64,000 nucleotides of DNA from positions 191,001-255,000 of the forward strand of contig CM060171.1 of the NCBI GenBank assembly GCA_030549775.1. The letters run 5' to 3'. The stretch comes from Tamarix chinensis. Lineage: Eukaryota; Streptophyta; Magnoliopsida; Caryophyllales; Tamaricaceae. Both the position numbers and the translations under genes were made by a program. The notes beneath the pieces are model-generated. The model made no database searches and was not told the DNA's origin. It saw only the letters and a list, made by a program, of their open reading frames with translations. This document shows positions 11,044-24,347 of this stretch, in pieces; the stretch's first letter is position 1; each line of letters starts with the position of its first letter.

Positions 11044-11385
11044 TAACCCTTCTTCAATTCTAGTCTATCTCTCTTATTTCTTTTAATCGCGTCTAGCAAG
11101 TTGAGATGTAAGTAGTTGAATTTGGGTCACTGATGCTTCATACTTGTCTATTCCCATGTTTGGATTTATTTTTTACATAGATAGATTAGATAATAAAAAT
11201 TGTGGCCTCTATTTCAATGAAGAATGAAAAGAACAAGACTTTTAGGGTTCTTGATGAAGTCTTAACAAAGTTTTGATGAGTTATTGGTAGAAGAGATTAA
11301 ATTATTGAAGAAAAATCAAACCTTTTGTGCACTACTCTTTTGGCACATGATAATAGCCAATTAACCTAAGCTTTAATACCAATTT
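11044..11385 (-). other. Leader and primer-binding site of the interrupted gypsy element
   Basis: This is the continuation of the gypsy element beyond solo LTR B: the TAACC duplication at 2668-2672 is repeated at 11044-11048, so removing B rejoins the two halves. At 11370-11382 the minus strand reads TGGTATTAAAGC. That is the initiator-Met tRNA primer-binding site TGGTATCAGAGC with two transitions. It places the 5' LTR boundary at about 11386. Confidence 0.65.
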
Positions 11386-11732
11386 TGATGTGTTTTAGAA
11401 TCACACAACACTAAAAATAAGTAAATTACATAAGCCACAAAATAATTACTCATACCCAGAAGAAGAATTAAGTGATTTATGAGTTAGGGTTTTAGTTTTG
11501 TGGGTTTGAAGTTTTTAATTGCGGTTTAAGGTTTATGCTCAATTTATAGGGATTATTAATGATGAATTAATGGATGATGATTGGGGTTATTTATGGATGA
11601 TTAGGATCAAAATTTTTGGGTATTATTTGAAGGGAAAATATGGCTTTTGGAAAGATATTTAGGGTTAGGGTTTGAATTTGGTCATGTTGAATTTGGGGTT
11701 GAAGGTGTTGATGATGATACACGATTATGATG
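11386..11732 (-). repeat. Partial 5' LTR of the gypsy element
   Basis: The sequence begins TGATGTGTTTT on the plus strand (so the LTR ends ...CATCA on its own strand), immediately beside the primer-binding site. It runs until the copia LTR at 11733. The partner LTR is outside the window, so the far boundary cannot be verified. AT-rich, no ORF. Confidence 0.5.
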
Positions 11733-12110
11733 TGTTGAATTGGTATATGAATGTGTTTTATTCAAACACAGGGTAGATTTCTCAAAGAACATAGAATTTG
11801 AGTAGAAAAAACATGAATAAGAATCATGCAAAAATTAAATTCAAGAAAGACCTAAAAAGTAAAACTGATTGAATAATCAATATTAACTTGGTTGTATTAC
11901 ATCCCTCTTCAAGGAGTACATGATCTTCTTTTTATAAATGTTTCTAAATATCCTCAAATATAATAATCCATAAAAATATAATCCAAAACCAAAATATAAA
12001 CATCACTCCAAAATCTTGCACAATTGACACACACATGCAAAAAAAAGAAAGAAAAAAAAACTAAAAGATGAAACTTAAAACTAGCATGATAAATATTCTA
12101 GATTCTAACA
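11733..12110 (-). repeat. Ty1/copia 3' LTR
   Basis: A 378-bp segment with TGTT...AACA termini (plus: TGTTGAATTGG at 11733, ATTCTAACA ending 12110). It lies directly downstream, on the minus strand, of the copia RT-RNase H relic, which is where a 3' LTR belongs. No second copy is visible in the window, so the copia element is 5'-truncated and the limits rest on the termini alone. Confidence 0.55.
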
Positions 12111-14010
12111 ATATCTGATATCTACCAACTAAATATGATATTTAAATCATATGTTCGGTTTTCTTATGCATTAGTTGTCCCTTCAATGTGCTTCACATGT
12201 GCCTTAATTAAAAAATATTAATAATGACCATCAAGTCCTTCCTTGGTCAATAATTAAACAAGTTAGCACCTTATTAAGCCTAATGTTGTTATTTTATCCC
12301 AATTCCTCAACCAAGGCTGGATTAATTTACTCTAATATGAAATAATTAAGGTTTGTTAAAAAAATTTAGGGCATACTCCTGCATCATGAGGCCAATAAGC
12401 TCCAGTTGTTATGTATTCAACCTCACCCTTAGAAAATGCAACATTAGATAGTTTCTTTCTATGTCAACTAAGCCTTATCCTACAATTTGACAAGTACCCA
12501 AATTACTCTTCTTATCAACCTTGTAGCCGAAAAAGTTAGTATCAAAATATCTAACAAAGTCTAAAAGAGAGTCTTTGTAGTAAAACAATCCTAGGTTGTG
12601 AGTGCCTAATAAATACCTAAGGATTCTTTTAACTAGTATTAAATGTAATTCCTTATGATTACTGTGAAAATAAGCACATAGATACACCTAGAACATGATG
12701 TCAAGTATGAATGTGGTAATTTAAATAAATGATGTAATCATACCTCAATTTTGCATTTGGTCTACTTATTAATGTCTTTCATTTATGTTAAGTTTGATTA
12801 TAGTAGTCATAGGGGTACTATAAGGCTTTCTCTCGTTCATCCCAATCATTTTGAGCAACTCCTTAGTAGACAAAAGTATATTCTTTAGTTTGTTTGAATT
12901 GAATCCCTATAATGTATGTTAATTACCCTATCATACTAATCTCAAATTCACTATACATTATTTTAGAAAAAATCCAAGCATGAAGATTTGTTAGTAGCAC
13001 AAAAAATGATGACATCTATATAAATCCGAATAAGTAATGTATAATTCTTAGTTTTCATTATAAAAATGGTTTTATTGGGTTTTTCTCTTTCAAATCCTTT
13101 GTCAATTAGAAATTTATTGAGACACTCATGCCAAGTCCTAAGAACTTATTTTAGGGAATAAAGTGCCTTTTTTTAGCTTACATACATGGTTTGGCTCATA
13201 GTCATCTTCAAATCATGGAGGTTTTTTAGCATAAACTTCATCCATGAAACTATTTAAAAATACACTCTCCATATCCATTTGATATAATGTAAAGCACATA
13301 GATGATGCAAATGTTCGTAACATGCATATAGTCTCAAGTCTAGCTATAGAGACAAATGTTTCTTTAAAATCAATGTATTCCTCTTACTTATATCCCTTGC
13401 TAACTAATTAACCTTTTCCACAATGCCTCCTCATCTGGCTTATTCCTAAAGATTCACTTAGTTATAATGATGGGTCTATTTTGAGGTAGAGGGACTAGCT
13501 TCTAAACTTTATTTTTCTTAAATTGGTTAAGCTCATCTTGTATTGTCATGACCGAATTTGCATCATTCATGGATTTCAAGTAAGACTTGTGTCCTATTTG
13601 AGATAAAACTACAAGAAAATTAAAAATGTCACTTATAAAGGATAATGGTGTAAATCCTCTAGATGGATCTCCAATGATATGCTCTTGTTGATGCCTATAC
13701 ATGTGCCTCCATGCTCTTGAAAACTCATCTTCTTTCTCATCCTCTTGTTGAGAAATTAGTGGAGCCCGATCATCATCTTCTTCTTAAATATCCTTGGTTT
13801 TTATCTCTTCTTCTTTCAATATGATATCTATTTGAATGGAATAATTTACATCATCATCTTGAAAACTCTTCATACTTGAAAAGGATTCCTCAAAAGCAAC
13901 ATGAATGGACTATTCAATCAACATGTTACATTTATTTAAGATCTAGTAAATCTTACTATGTAAAGATGATTTTAACCATGGTGTAGTGTAATTCAAAAAA
14001 GTGGTAAGCA
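12111..14010 (-). pseudogene. Ty1/copia pol fragment (integrase end, RT, RNase H)
   Basis: On the minus strand this is copia-type pol. In order: an integrase C-terminal relic near 13870-14010 (ESIHVAFEES-like), the linker with IIGDPSRG at about 13660-13685, the RT start (QDELNQFKKNKV at 13502-13540), RT relics across 12950-13450 (for example FQMD-like and FLN..-like blocks), and the RT-RNase H junction at 12475-12687 (YLCAYFHSNHKELHL, VKRILRYLLGT, KSNLGTCQIVG). The RNase H tail near 12420-12470 keeps only fragments. Order and motifs match Ty1/copia, with a SIRE/Tork-like flavour in the linker. Multiple frameshifts and stops mean it is non-functional. The 5' half (gag, protease, most of integrase, 5' LTR) is missing. 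Confidence 0.85.
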
Positions 14011-16496
14011 TAAAAATTGTATATATTTCTCTTAGATTTCAAACTCAACTTGAATAATCTCAAACATAACTCATATGAAAGAAAATATGCTTAGAATAGT
14101 GAATGATGTTTTTATCATTTTTTGTGAAAGAATTGTCTGGCTTTTACTTGTACAACTCTCTAAAACCCCTTATTTTAGCTCACTTTCCTAGTAATTGATC
14201 ACAAATGAGTATATGTGGTATGAGAGAGGTTACATTAGTCATTTTAAAGGAAAATTAATGTAAAGTGAGATGATTGACACCATAAAAATATGGTATAAAA
14301 TGCACTTGTTAGAATCATTCCTTAATTGTAGCACATCCATTGTTTGATTTTATACTTCAAGCATCCTTTGTTCTATATTTTTTTTTACTAACTCTAAGAA
14401 AAAGGCATGTTATATCTTAGGAAAGGAAAATTCCTTGATTAAAGGAGACATTATAATGGAGTTTAAATATTGGTAAAGATGTTGTTTCATAAGTCGTTAT
14501 AGTTTTATTTAGTGCTTAATTATGATTTTCTTTAAAGGGTGATCTTGCTTTTGAAAGGTTATAAGATATCTAAAGGAGTTTTTTTTTTGCATGAATGTTT
14601 CCTTTTCTAAGACAAGGTCATGCTATGTACATATAAAATACACTTTATTATGCTAGGTTTTATTTGAAAACATGCTAGAAAACGTGTTTCTTTCAGAGTA
14701 AGTTATTTTTGAGAAATTTGCACGAATAAATTTTCTTTGTATATGTTAATTTATATTATAAATTCTTGAAGTGAAATATGAAATCATGTATTGTCATATA
14801 TTTAAGTGTATATATTAATATGTACTTGTATTTTTCCAAAAACATGAACAACACATGTAAAAATAATAATAATAGAGCCTTCGAAACTTAGGGGTTTTCT
14901 TAGTGTTCTAAGGCCTCCTTAACCCCTTTTAATTTTTCCCAGTGGTTTCATTACATGCTCTACATAAAGTTTGACACATAATGTGTTCATATTTGAGCAT
15001 TTATAATGAAAGCTATGCTCATGTGAATTTTTATCCTTTTGGTCAAATGACATGCTCACTAGGAATTTTGTAACTTATAGTATGTTTTATTATGATGATC
15101 ATGAGAAATATAAGTTTTATGATCCATGTTTTCCATGTTAGAAAGAATGTGATATGATTTTTGATTTTGAAGCATTAAAATGCATGTTTAATAATCATTA
15201 GGGTATTTTAATCTTTTTACTTGGCTAATGAAAAGTTTTCAATTTTTATGTAAATATATTTATTATTATTCTAAGTACGAAATGCATGAGTTTTATGGTG
15301 CACTACAAAACATGCATTGGGGTTTTATTTGAAAAATGCTTCATATTATATGGTTTATGTTTATTATGGAAAAATGGTCTGTTTTACACTTGCTGCATTT
15401 ATTCTCAAAAATGTCGTTTCACTTAAAATGTATTATTTAATGTATATAAGAGTTGGCATGTGTTTAGTTTATGTATGCATAAACTAGTGATTTTATGCCT
15501 TTAAAACTATTTTCTAAGGTTATAATGATCATTAATGGTGTAAATATGATTTGGATTTTAGTTGAATTTTGAAATAATGGAACCTTAATGGCTAAGTGTG
15601 ATTGAGACATGGCTTAATACTAGTATTTTTGTGCCTTTTATAGTACCGGTGTTGAATTATGATCCTTTGTGATAAAGGTGGCTGAGTATGGGGTTAGTTG
15701 ATAAAAATGAAAAAGGGTGGATCATTATGTTATTACGTGTTGAGTGTAATTAGTCCATAAAATATCAATATATAAAGTGAAAGAAATTTGAGTTAGGATG
15801 ACAATATTTGTGCCTAAAAATAGCCCCCAACAAAATTTTTAATTTTTGGACCTTCAAGCCTAAGGGCCTAAGTATACTCTATTAGGTGTATATAAAACCT
15901 CCTAAAAGGTATGCATATATAATTAGGTGATAATGTTGAGATGGATTTTATGTCGTACATTTTTAGTGTGACTTTCTTGATGATTGTTACTCTGGATATT
16001 TATTAGTGGTACTTTCTTGGTGATTATTACCATCAATTGAAAAATTCACCCCTTATCATTGCTTATGTATAATTGAGTTGGCTTGGTCACATTAATGAGA
16101 AGAGATAAAATGGGCTAAGTGTTGAGAATAAGTTAACACCGTTATTTTTCATTATCGATATATATTTTATTTTTTAAAAATTTGTAGAAGCAAAAATATA
16201 AAAACAATCCTATAGAAAATAAGGTATGATTGCCATATTTGACATAATATAAATGTATTGTCATTTGTTTCATGTTAGATACAAGGCTAGGTATCTAAAA
16301 CTACAACATGCGAGATAAAGTAGAGTGTGGAAGATAAACAACATAAAAGATAAGAATATGAAGGTTTATAAATGAAGGTCATATTGGAGTCAATAACTAG
16401 TATGAAATTATATAGGGAGGAAAGAAGAACCAAAGGAAAAAAAATACAAGGAAACACCTCAGTCACCCAAGGACTGTCAAAAGGGAGCATCTTACA
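14011..16496. other. Unassigned AT-rich repeat DNA
   Basis: I recognise no gene here. The AT-rich plus strand resembles in texture the H-type LTR interior (around 55900-57100), with long runs of TTTATG/ATTATG-like sequence and no protein motif. It may be an old LTR relic, but I cannot define ends. Confidence 0.3.
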
Positions 16497-16886
16497 TGCA
16501 CTGAAATGCCCCAAAAATATTCATTTTAAGAAATATAATTAAATAAGGATTTATTAGGGAATTAATTTAATTAATTATTTTATTTCGAATGGGAAGGATT
16601 TATTTAGGGCATATTATTAAGGAATTTATAAATATTTTTATAAGGGAAAAATTGGTATTTTTGCTAATTAAAAAGGAATTTAGGAAAAGTCTTTTAAAAA
16701 CCCAAAATTAGCCTAAAAAGGAAATTTAATATTATTTTATTTAAATATTTTTATTTCAAATATCTAAAATATTCTAATTAATTTGTTTAACCCCAAACTA
16801 CTTAATTTTTCCTTTTTCCTTTTTCTTTTTCTTCCCTCCTTTTTCTTTTTCTTTCTTTTCTTCTTTTTCTTTTTCTTCTCTCGCCA

Positions 16887-16910
16887 ATTGGGCCTGTGAT
16901 GCGACCCAAT
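16887..16910. promoter_or_regulatory. Inverted site II motif, copy C
   Basis: ATTGGGCC...GACCCAAT. It has the same position as in copy A but is partly decayed. Confidence 0.5.
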
Positions 16911-17390
16911 CCTTCTTCCTTTCATTCCTTCTCCAGCGGCCCAGCACCGTTCTTCTTCCTGCGATAGCCAAACGCTGTGTTTTGTGCTTTATTTCCCCTA
17001 AGGCACCGCATCTTATTAAAGAGACTTATAACCGTTGCCAGCCGGCCAGTTCTTCTCCTTTTTCTTTTCTTTTCCTTGACTGCCGGTTCACCCCTTCCTT
17101 CTTCCTCCTTCAGCGTTTATCGTCGAGCTGCACCTTCGAAGGTCCAAAAATGGCACCACCGGCCACACATGTTTTGACCGGCCATTTCTCCCCTCATTAT
17201 ATTCCCCTTGACTCGCAGATTAGCTTGGTATCTTCGGTTTTCCTCATCTCTCTCTTGATTCCTTCCTATTCTCTCATGAAGGGTTGACCCCGACCAAAAT
17301 TTTGCCGGTCGATTAACATCGTTGGCCACCCTAAACCCCACATAAAATACCCTCCTGCCGACCCCCAAAACCCTACCATTCCCTCTAAAC

Positions 17391-17400
17391 TCTATAAATA
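17391..17400 (+). promoter_or_regulatory. TATA box, copy C
   Basis: TCTATAAATA. Followed 45-60 bp later by CCCGAAACCCTAAG, which is also present downstream of the TATA box in copy A (4643). Confidence 0.65.
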
Positions 17401-18843
17401 GCCATGGTTTGTGTGATTTTGAGATTTCTTCTTCCCGAAACCCTAAGAGGTAACCTGTGCACCACTGTCACTTCAGACGAGCCGTCCACCGCCGTTAGCC
17501 AACTTCGCCGCCACCTCTGGCCACCAAAATCTTCCTTGCATCGCCCTCTAGCTAACTAAGCCACCCATCTCCCTTGATTCTTCTCGCACAAGCCACCACA
17601 GTCGTGCGAAACCCCCTACCCATCAAACTAAAATGTTAACCCCCGCAACCCTCGAGCCACCAACTGCCACCACATCCGCCACTTCTACTGCCTTCTGCAC
17701 CATCCAAAAGCTTCTACTAATTCTCCTCCACCCGAACATAACCTCCTTTTCTCTTTTCTCCTTCGCTACCCCTCTTTTTCTTCAATCTTTACTTTCCGCT
17801 GCCGCCTCTGCCACCTTGCGCCGCTGCCCCTTGCCGAGCCACCACCCTCACTTTACTCCTCTCACCCTAGGCTACCACTAGCACCTCAACCACCACCTTT
17901 GTTCTCCATCTATTCTTCTCAAACCCCAACTTTTCCCCTTTTTACCCTCTTTTCAAGCCACCGCCGGTGCCACCCGTCTCTGCCAACTCAAGGTGAAACC
18001 CTAGACCCTCTCAGCCCTTCTTTTCTATTTATTTAAATTTATTCTATTTTTATCCAAATTTTTAATGGTTATTCAATTATAATTATTATTATTATTACTA
18101 TTATTATTATTATCATTATTATTATTATTGTTATTAGATGTAATATTATTGATAAATTTCGTTGGCAGGGTCGAGATTATTCTTGAGTTAATTAGGTGGC
18201 TAGTTTCAAATTATAAGTATTTATTTGTATTGTTATAAGTTTATTATCATTATTAATATTATTATTAATAATATTATTATTAGTATAATTATCTTATTAT
18301 TAGTGTTAACTATTTAGGGATGGCCGAGGCCTTAATTTTTAATTAGTATTCGCATATATGTATTTTATTATTACTATTACTATTTTTACTATTATTAATA
18401 TCATTATTATTATTATCTTTATTATTTTAATAATATTATAAGTATTATATGTTATTAATATTATTATTACTATTATTAAATAGTACTTTCATTATTCGGA
18501 GGTAGGGTCGAAAACCCCACCTTGTAATTTTAAGATTATATTATTATTATTATTATTATTATTTCTATTAATATTATTATCATTACTAATAGTTTATTAT
18601 TATTAAAATTATTATTATTATTATTATTATCATTAGTAGCATTATTTTTGGTGAAGGGTAGAAACCTTTATATCACCTTTTCGTTTTAAATTACATTAAT
18701 AATATTATTAGAATTTTTAGTAGTATTTTGTATAGTTAATCCTAGTATAGTATTATTTTAATTAAAAACTAAGTCTTAGGATAAGTTAGTAATTAATAGT
18801 ATTTTTAGGAGGGAACCTAATTCTAGTTTTTCCCTCATAATAG

Positions 18844-18905
18844 GTGAGTCCAGTCAAAGTCCTCAAGTGGTATAGGAGCGTGCTCCAAGATCGGTGACAT
18901 TTTAG
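18844..18905 (+). other. 62-nt exon-like block, copy C
   Basis: Preceded by a TTTTTCCCTC pyrimidine run and ATAATAG, followed by GTAAGGG. Contains the perfect inverted repeat GGAGC-GT-GCTCC. Confidence 0.62.
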
Positions 18906-19154
18906 GTAAGGGAGTACTAAGGTCGTTTGTGAATTATGTGTTTTATATGACATGCATCCCATGTGATGTGAATTATAATGTATTTTATTTGTATTGGTAT
19001 GTCTATCATATGTGCAGCATGTTATGAAGTTAAGGTAAGATCGTACATTAATTTGTGACATATGTATTATGTGTTGGAGTTGTGATATTTTTGTTATGGT
19101 ATGACGTGGCCTATAAGACATGCATGGTAGGGTTGTAAAATAATGATAGGAAGC

Positions 19155-19510
19155 GTAATAATGTGGTATTAGGGTTTTGCATGGAGATGTGGGTTGCATG
19201 GTGTTAGGGTTTGCATGGTGATATTATGTTTTGCATGGTGGTATTAGGGTTTTACATGGAGGTGTTAGGGTTTGCATGGTAGTATTAGGGTTTGTATGGT
19301 AGTATTAATGGTTGCATGGTGGTGTTAGGATTTGCATGGTGGTATTAGGGTTTGCATGGTGGTATTAGGGTTTGTATAGGAGTTAATGGTTGCATAGGAG
19401 CTAGGGTTTACGTGGAGCTAGGGTTGCATGGTGGGAGTTAATGGTTGCATGGGAGTTAAGGTTTGCATGGTTACCATGGTTTGGTGGGAATAACTAGGGT
19501 TGGAGGATGG
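19155..19510 (+). repeat. Telo-box minisatellite, copy C
   Basis: Units of about 20 bp, core TTAGGGTTTGCATGGTGGTA, more regular than in copy A. Confidence 0.88.
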
Positions 19511-19597
19511 GAACTATAGAAGGCAGTCATGCACGTCTGGGTCAAAGCTTGTGAATAAGATACTTAAGATATTAATTACTTAAAGTGGAAGATATTG

Positions 19598-20002
19598 AGA
19601 CGGGACCAGCCGATCTACCGGTCAGGAATAGTGGTTAGGGTTTTTACCCTATATGTGACCGATCCACCGGCTATAATAGTGGTTAGGGTTTTTACCCTAT
19701 GTGCAACCGATCCACCGATTATAATAGTGGTTAGGGCATGATGCTCTATGTGTGACCGTCCCACCGGTTATAATAGTGGGGGATCCCGATCTCAATGAAA
19801 ATAAACCAGAGTTTTGCTAAGGTAAATAAAAGACACTAATTACTTACAGTGGAATACTATGCGAGCAGGAGCCGAACCTATCCACAGGTTGGGAATAGTG
19901 GTTAGGGTTTTTACCCTATATGTGACCGATCCACCGGTAATAATAGTGGTTAGGGCATGATGCTCTATGTGTAACCAGCCCACTAGTTATAGTAGTGGGG
20001 TA
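19598..20002 (+). repeat. CCAC-box array, copy C
   Basis: Units with GATCCACCG...ATAATAGTGG plus TAGGGTTTTTACCCTA, in two higher-order blocks separated by the TTACTTACAGTGGAA segment. Confidence 0.85.
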
Positions 20003-20242
20003 TTCTTGTACTCGCATAGAATTGATAAAAAGGCATACTGTGAATCGACTTCCGATAAAAGAATGATTAAATAATTGATCTAGACCTTTTTGGGCCTTAT
20101 GTGTGGGCTTGATGATTATAAGCTATGTAATGCTCTGTAAGCTTTTATGTATCATATGTGTGGGTTTGAAATTGTAAGTTGATTATTATCTTGCATGATT
20201 TTATGTGTTTATGTGTTGGCCTTAGTGCTCGGTTACCTTACT

Positions 20243-20298
20243 CCTTATGTAGCATACTGATCACCCCTTTTATGGGTGCTACTCATTCCCACGAGCAG
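20243..20298 (+). other. Three-hairpin cluster, copy C
   Basis: The first stem is damaged at two positions, with a C-G to T-A double change at another. The second and third stems are kept. It ends 23 nt before CAG (20321). Confidence 0.7.
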
Positions 20299-20758
20299 AA
20301 GGCCCGTCTGACGTGTTGCAGGTAGGCGATGCTTTCTATGATGCCATTGATGTCTATGGGACATCAAGTGGAGCCGAGTGATGATTGGGCTGGATTCAAG
20401 TCCTAAGAGTGGTGTGGCCGGTTTTTCCACTTGAGATTATCGTTTCTATTTTCTTTAAATTATGTGAAACTTCATAAACAATTTTATTATGGTCGCTATT
20501 TCTTTTCTAAAAAACTATCTCCAGTATTTCGAATTATGTAAGAACGTATGCGTACTCTGATTACCATATTTATGAAATTTGGTTTATTTAATATTGTTGT
20601 GAGTGGTTTCCTTAGCCTTAGCACTTGGTATTGGAACAGTAGGAGTGAACCGGTCTGGTACTAAGTGTGGCGCTAACATCCCCAAAATTTACAGGTTTTA
20701 AATTTATAAGTCTTGTTTTAAAAAAACAATTGTGTAAATTTTGGGGTGTTACATGCAC

Positions 20759-21449
20759 TCACTAGTCGTCCTTAGAGACCTACACAAGACGTCTTACTCA
20801 TGGGATTGAGAATGAGAGTGCAACAACAACCTCATCATTATGCATACATACTGAGTAAACCAATCTGCCCCTATAACTTAGATCATGTCGCACACATCAT
20901 CCTCATACTTAAATATACCAAGACATGCATGAAAAACTTAAACTATGTTATTATCATACTATTCACACAAATTCATGCTTGCACCTACTCAAATCTGTCA
21001 TTGGGAACATGCCTCATCATAAATGTAAAGAGCATATTGAAAAGATATATACCGCATCATTCTAGACATAAATTTCATATGCATAATCATACATATATGT
21101 TATAACATACTTTAACATGCATAATATATGCATAAGGATACGTACATGCTACAACATACTTCATTATACATGTTATGTGCATAAGGATACACGAATCACT
21201 TAAACTACGTAGGTATACCTTATACAGCTAGAAGCATGTAGTTACACATCCAACTCTAACTATGTGGTCGTAGGTATGAAAATCATAATTGTATACAATA
21301 TAAATCCTATGATAGTTCATGGGGACATGAAAGAACAAGAGAATAATGTGGTCATTGAGTCGTTAAGGTTAAGCACACGGTAGCACATGTTGCATATATT
21401 ATGATTAATGTAACTCATTATGAATTCTAGAAATATTTCAATGATGGAA
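20759..21449. other. Repeat remnant hosting copy C and bordering the Athila element
   Basis: No gene is recognised. Joined to the sequence before 16497, it is the host of copy C. Sequence at 20790-20860 (ACTCATGGGATTGAGAATGA, then ATACTGAGTAAACCAA) faintly resembles the minus-strand hairpin region of the giant LTRs (GTGGGAATGAGCAG, TACTGAGTAAGGTAACC), so it may be an old related LTR on the minus strand. Confidence 0.35.
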
Positions 21450-23301
21450 TGGTGTGGTCGTAGCTGACACACAATTTAAACCCTCCTATAGTTAACTAGA
21501 GTATAGTAAATAAGGGTATTATTCTCTACCGAACATTAAGAGAGCTCACCATTTAACTAGCTCATAAATAATAAAAATAAATTAATAAACAAGCTCAAAT
21601 CACACAAAATAAATAACTAAATAAATAAATATAATAATGGGGGTTTTTTAAAATATAAAAGAATAAAAAAGAATAAAGAAAATAAAATAATAAAAATAAT
21701 GGATAACAACAAATATGATAAATATGCTAGAAAAATATAAATCCACTACTAAATTAGGTCAAAATATAATAATAATTTCTGAGTCGTCTTTTAATCATAA
21801 GAATGAGACTGGCCAAGTTTTAAGCCAAAAATATGTCTATACACCTTATATTACTTCCCTAAGATAATTAATATGATATAGCGTCAATATTAATCATATT
21901 AAATACTAGCAGTATAGTAGCAACAAGCGACTCCTATATTCAACTAGATTTGATGCATTAAGTACAAGTGGAAGGATGTCAATCTAAGTACTCAAACTAG
22001 TATAATAAGCATGTCTAGCTGTATTTCTCTCATTTGACCTACACGTATTTAAACATTCCACTATTCCAATTAGAATCACAAAATTGTTAGCTGAATTGTT
22101 ATCTAACATAACTTCAAGTTATACATATAAATTATAGCACATTTATATGGCCACCCAGTAAGCATATAATCGTACATACTACCACTATAAGGAAACCAGA
22201 ATAAGGCATGCACCATATAAATCATACTTGACAAAATCATATATATATATATATATATATATAAGATAGTAATTAAAATAGAGTAAAAAAATCTCATAAA
22301 ATAAAGAAAAATAATATCATATCTCAAACTATAATCTAGGGTTTCAATCTATTCTTTAGCAATAAATAATCAGCCAGCCATGATGATCAAATTAATTACA
22401 CCAAAAATACATATTAAAAATATAAATAAAAAATAGATAAAAAAAATAACCAAAATTAATTATGGGTGAAAGTTCAAAAATTTATTCAGATGAAAAATTG
22501 ATTAATTTTATTTAAAATAAATTTTTCGGTTCTCTTTTCTCTTTATTTTTTTCTCTCTTTCCCAACCTGACTTTAATTTCCATGTCTGCTTCTTTCCTCT
22601 TTTTTTTTTCTTTTTCTAGCTACCTTAGAATTTTGTGTGTATCACCTTTTTTCTTTGTATTTTCTCCTACGACATCTCTCTCTCCGGTTCTTTTTTTTCT
22701 GCACGTTTGTCCCTTCACACTGACTCTCCTTTTTACTTTTTTTCTTCTCTGGCCATCAGGCCTCTTCCTCTCTTTCTCGTTCTCTTTTGACGGCTGATAG
22801 TTGTTGCCCCCTCTCTCTTATTCTTTTTTCTTCTACTCTAATGGTGGTAGCCTCTATCCTCTCTCTTTATTTTGGCATGGATGCCCTTTGTTTCCTTTCT
22901 CTCTTTTTTTTCCTCGGCCTCTCCCTTCTGGTTTCTCTATGCTTTTGCTCCAGCTATCCTACCTTGTGTGGTTGTGCATCATCCCTAGCTTCTTTTATAA
23001 ATTTTTTTCATCGTCTCTAGGCCTTTCGCCTTCTTCCCTTTGTTGTTGATCCTTTGAGCCTTTGGGCCAAAGGACCCAAAACTATTTTTTTATTTAACCA
23101 ATAAAATAACATTAGAAAAATTTATAAATAATCTTATACTTTAAATTTATTTATTTTATATTATTTTAGCTCAAATAATAAAATTTATAATGTTACTATC
23201 ACTTAAGCATAAAATTATAACTATTCTTAAATATTACTCAAATAACATACCAAAAACAAAGATTAAAATGGTATAAAATATATTAAAATATGTATTCATC
23301 A
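21450..23301 (-). repeat. Athila 3' LTR
   Basis: This 1852-bp repeat pairs with 46028-47909. Shared landmarks in order are TGGTGTGGTC at the start, an AT-rich interior, GATGTCAATCTAAG (21975), the segment around 22050-22150, a C/T-rich part at 22520-23060, and TATT(C)ATCA at the end. The two LTRs differ by many substitutions and small indels, so the insertion is old. An (AT)n run at 22238-22262 is unique to this copy. Confidence 0.88.
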
Positions 23302-23318
23302 ATACCCTCATACTTAGC
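23302..23318 (-). other. Polypurine-tract relic of the Athila element
   Basis: Minus strand GCTAAGTATGAGGGTAT abuts the 3' LTR. Athila/Tat elements usually have GCTAAGTGTGGGGG-like sequence at this place, where plus-strand DNA synthesis starts. Here it is interrupted by transitions. Confidence 0.6.
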
Positions 23319-23880
23319 TCATTGCTTGTCATCAAGTATGTTATGATTCAAACCGAAGAAAATAATAAAAATAACTAGTCACTTTTATAGGTCTTACGAT
23401 TGTACTTAGCATGTGCAACATGCCCTTTAAACCTCTAGGTCACCCTTAGATGATAAGTAAGATCTCATGAGGGTTTTGTAGATGATATACCCAGAAAATC
23501 ACATAAAAAAATCACACCTTACACCCTTAATCAATGTTGTCTCAACATCACGATTAGCAATCAACAATTTAGCATTGAGAGATTTAAGGGATCAATTTCA
23601 ACATATGGTTCACACATAAACATGACAAGCCTGGATAGATCAATCATATGGATGAAGATCTACATCGCTTTAGTCACATCAAGATCCCTCTTACTATGGA
23701 TACCCTCTACTTTTCTCTCTTAGGTTCATGGCTACAAATATATAAAAGTACTCGGGTATGTGAGATAAAATGATAAAGATAACATGCGACTCGCATATAT
23801 AAACAAATAAGGCTCATATTTTTATGGATAAAACCTCATGTAAGATATCAAATACTTACCAAATGGACCAAACCATATGC
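23319..23880 (-). other. Athila 3' internal region, no gene recognised
   Basis: AT-rich sequence between the polypurine-tract relic and copy E. In Athila elements the env-position ORF or 3' untranslated region lies here, but I see no credible reading frame. Confidence 0.4.
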
Positions 23881-24280
23881 TTAAACTAAGCCCCCTCCCC
23901 CTCGGTTTACCCTGCATGAGCCACCCCGACCGTGCAAAGTCCCTCCCCTGATCAGCCCTTCATTAAGCCCCACCGCCCTTCGCACCACTGCCCACAGCCA
24001 GTTTCGCTGCAGCCAACACCCCTTATTCCCTCCAAAATGACCAGGAGAGCTCCCTCTACCTCCCCATACCTTCATTTTTCCTTTCCACCCTCTCCTCTTC
24101 CTTTATCCTCCCTCCACCACCATTTCTCCACCTCTTTTCTCCCTCCATCATCGCCGCCGCCATCGATGCCACCACCATCCCTAGGTGGTCCTCTAAACTC
24201 CCCAACCCCTAAACCCTTTTTATACAAATGTTAGTTATTTTTAGTAGTATTATTAGTATTATTCTTAATGTTAATATTAT

Positions 24281-24307
24281 TACCATTATTATTATTACTA
24301 CTACTAC

Positions 24308-24347
<40 letters not shown>

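Larger units (their letters stand above)
16502..20753 (+). mobile_element. Giant solo LTR, copy C
   Basis: A 4252-bp segment from TGAAATGCCCC to GGGGTGTTACA, flanked by the perfect duplication TGCAC (16497-16501 and 20754-20758). It has the same module order as A: site II inverted repeat 16887-16910, TATA box 17391-17400, exon-like stretch ending CAAG|GT at 17993, (ATT)n-rich stretch, 62-nt block 18844-18905, telo-box minisatellite 19155-19510, CCAC array 19598-20002, hairpin cluster 20243-20298, acceptor CAG ending 20321, terminal inverted repeat 20622-20666. No coding capacity. The open frames at 16977-17368 and 17633-17881 are shadows of the pyrimidine-rich stretch. Confidence 0.93.

Noticed and set aside
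21445..21449. TGGAA/TATAA as the target-site duplication of the Athila element
   Set aside because: Two of five bases differ. The element is old, but the match is too weak to claim.
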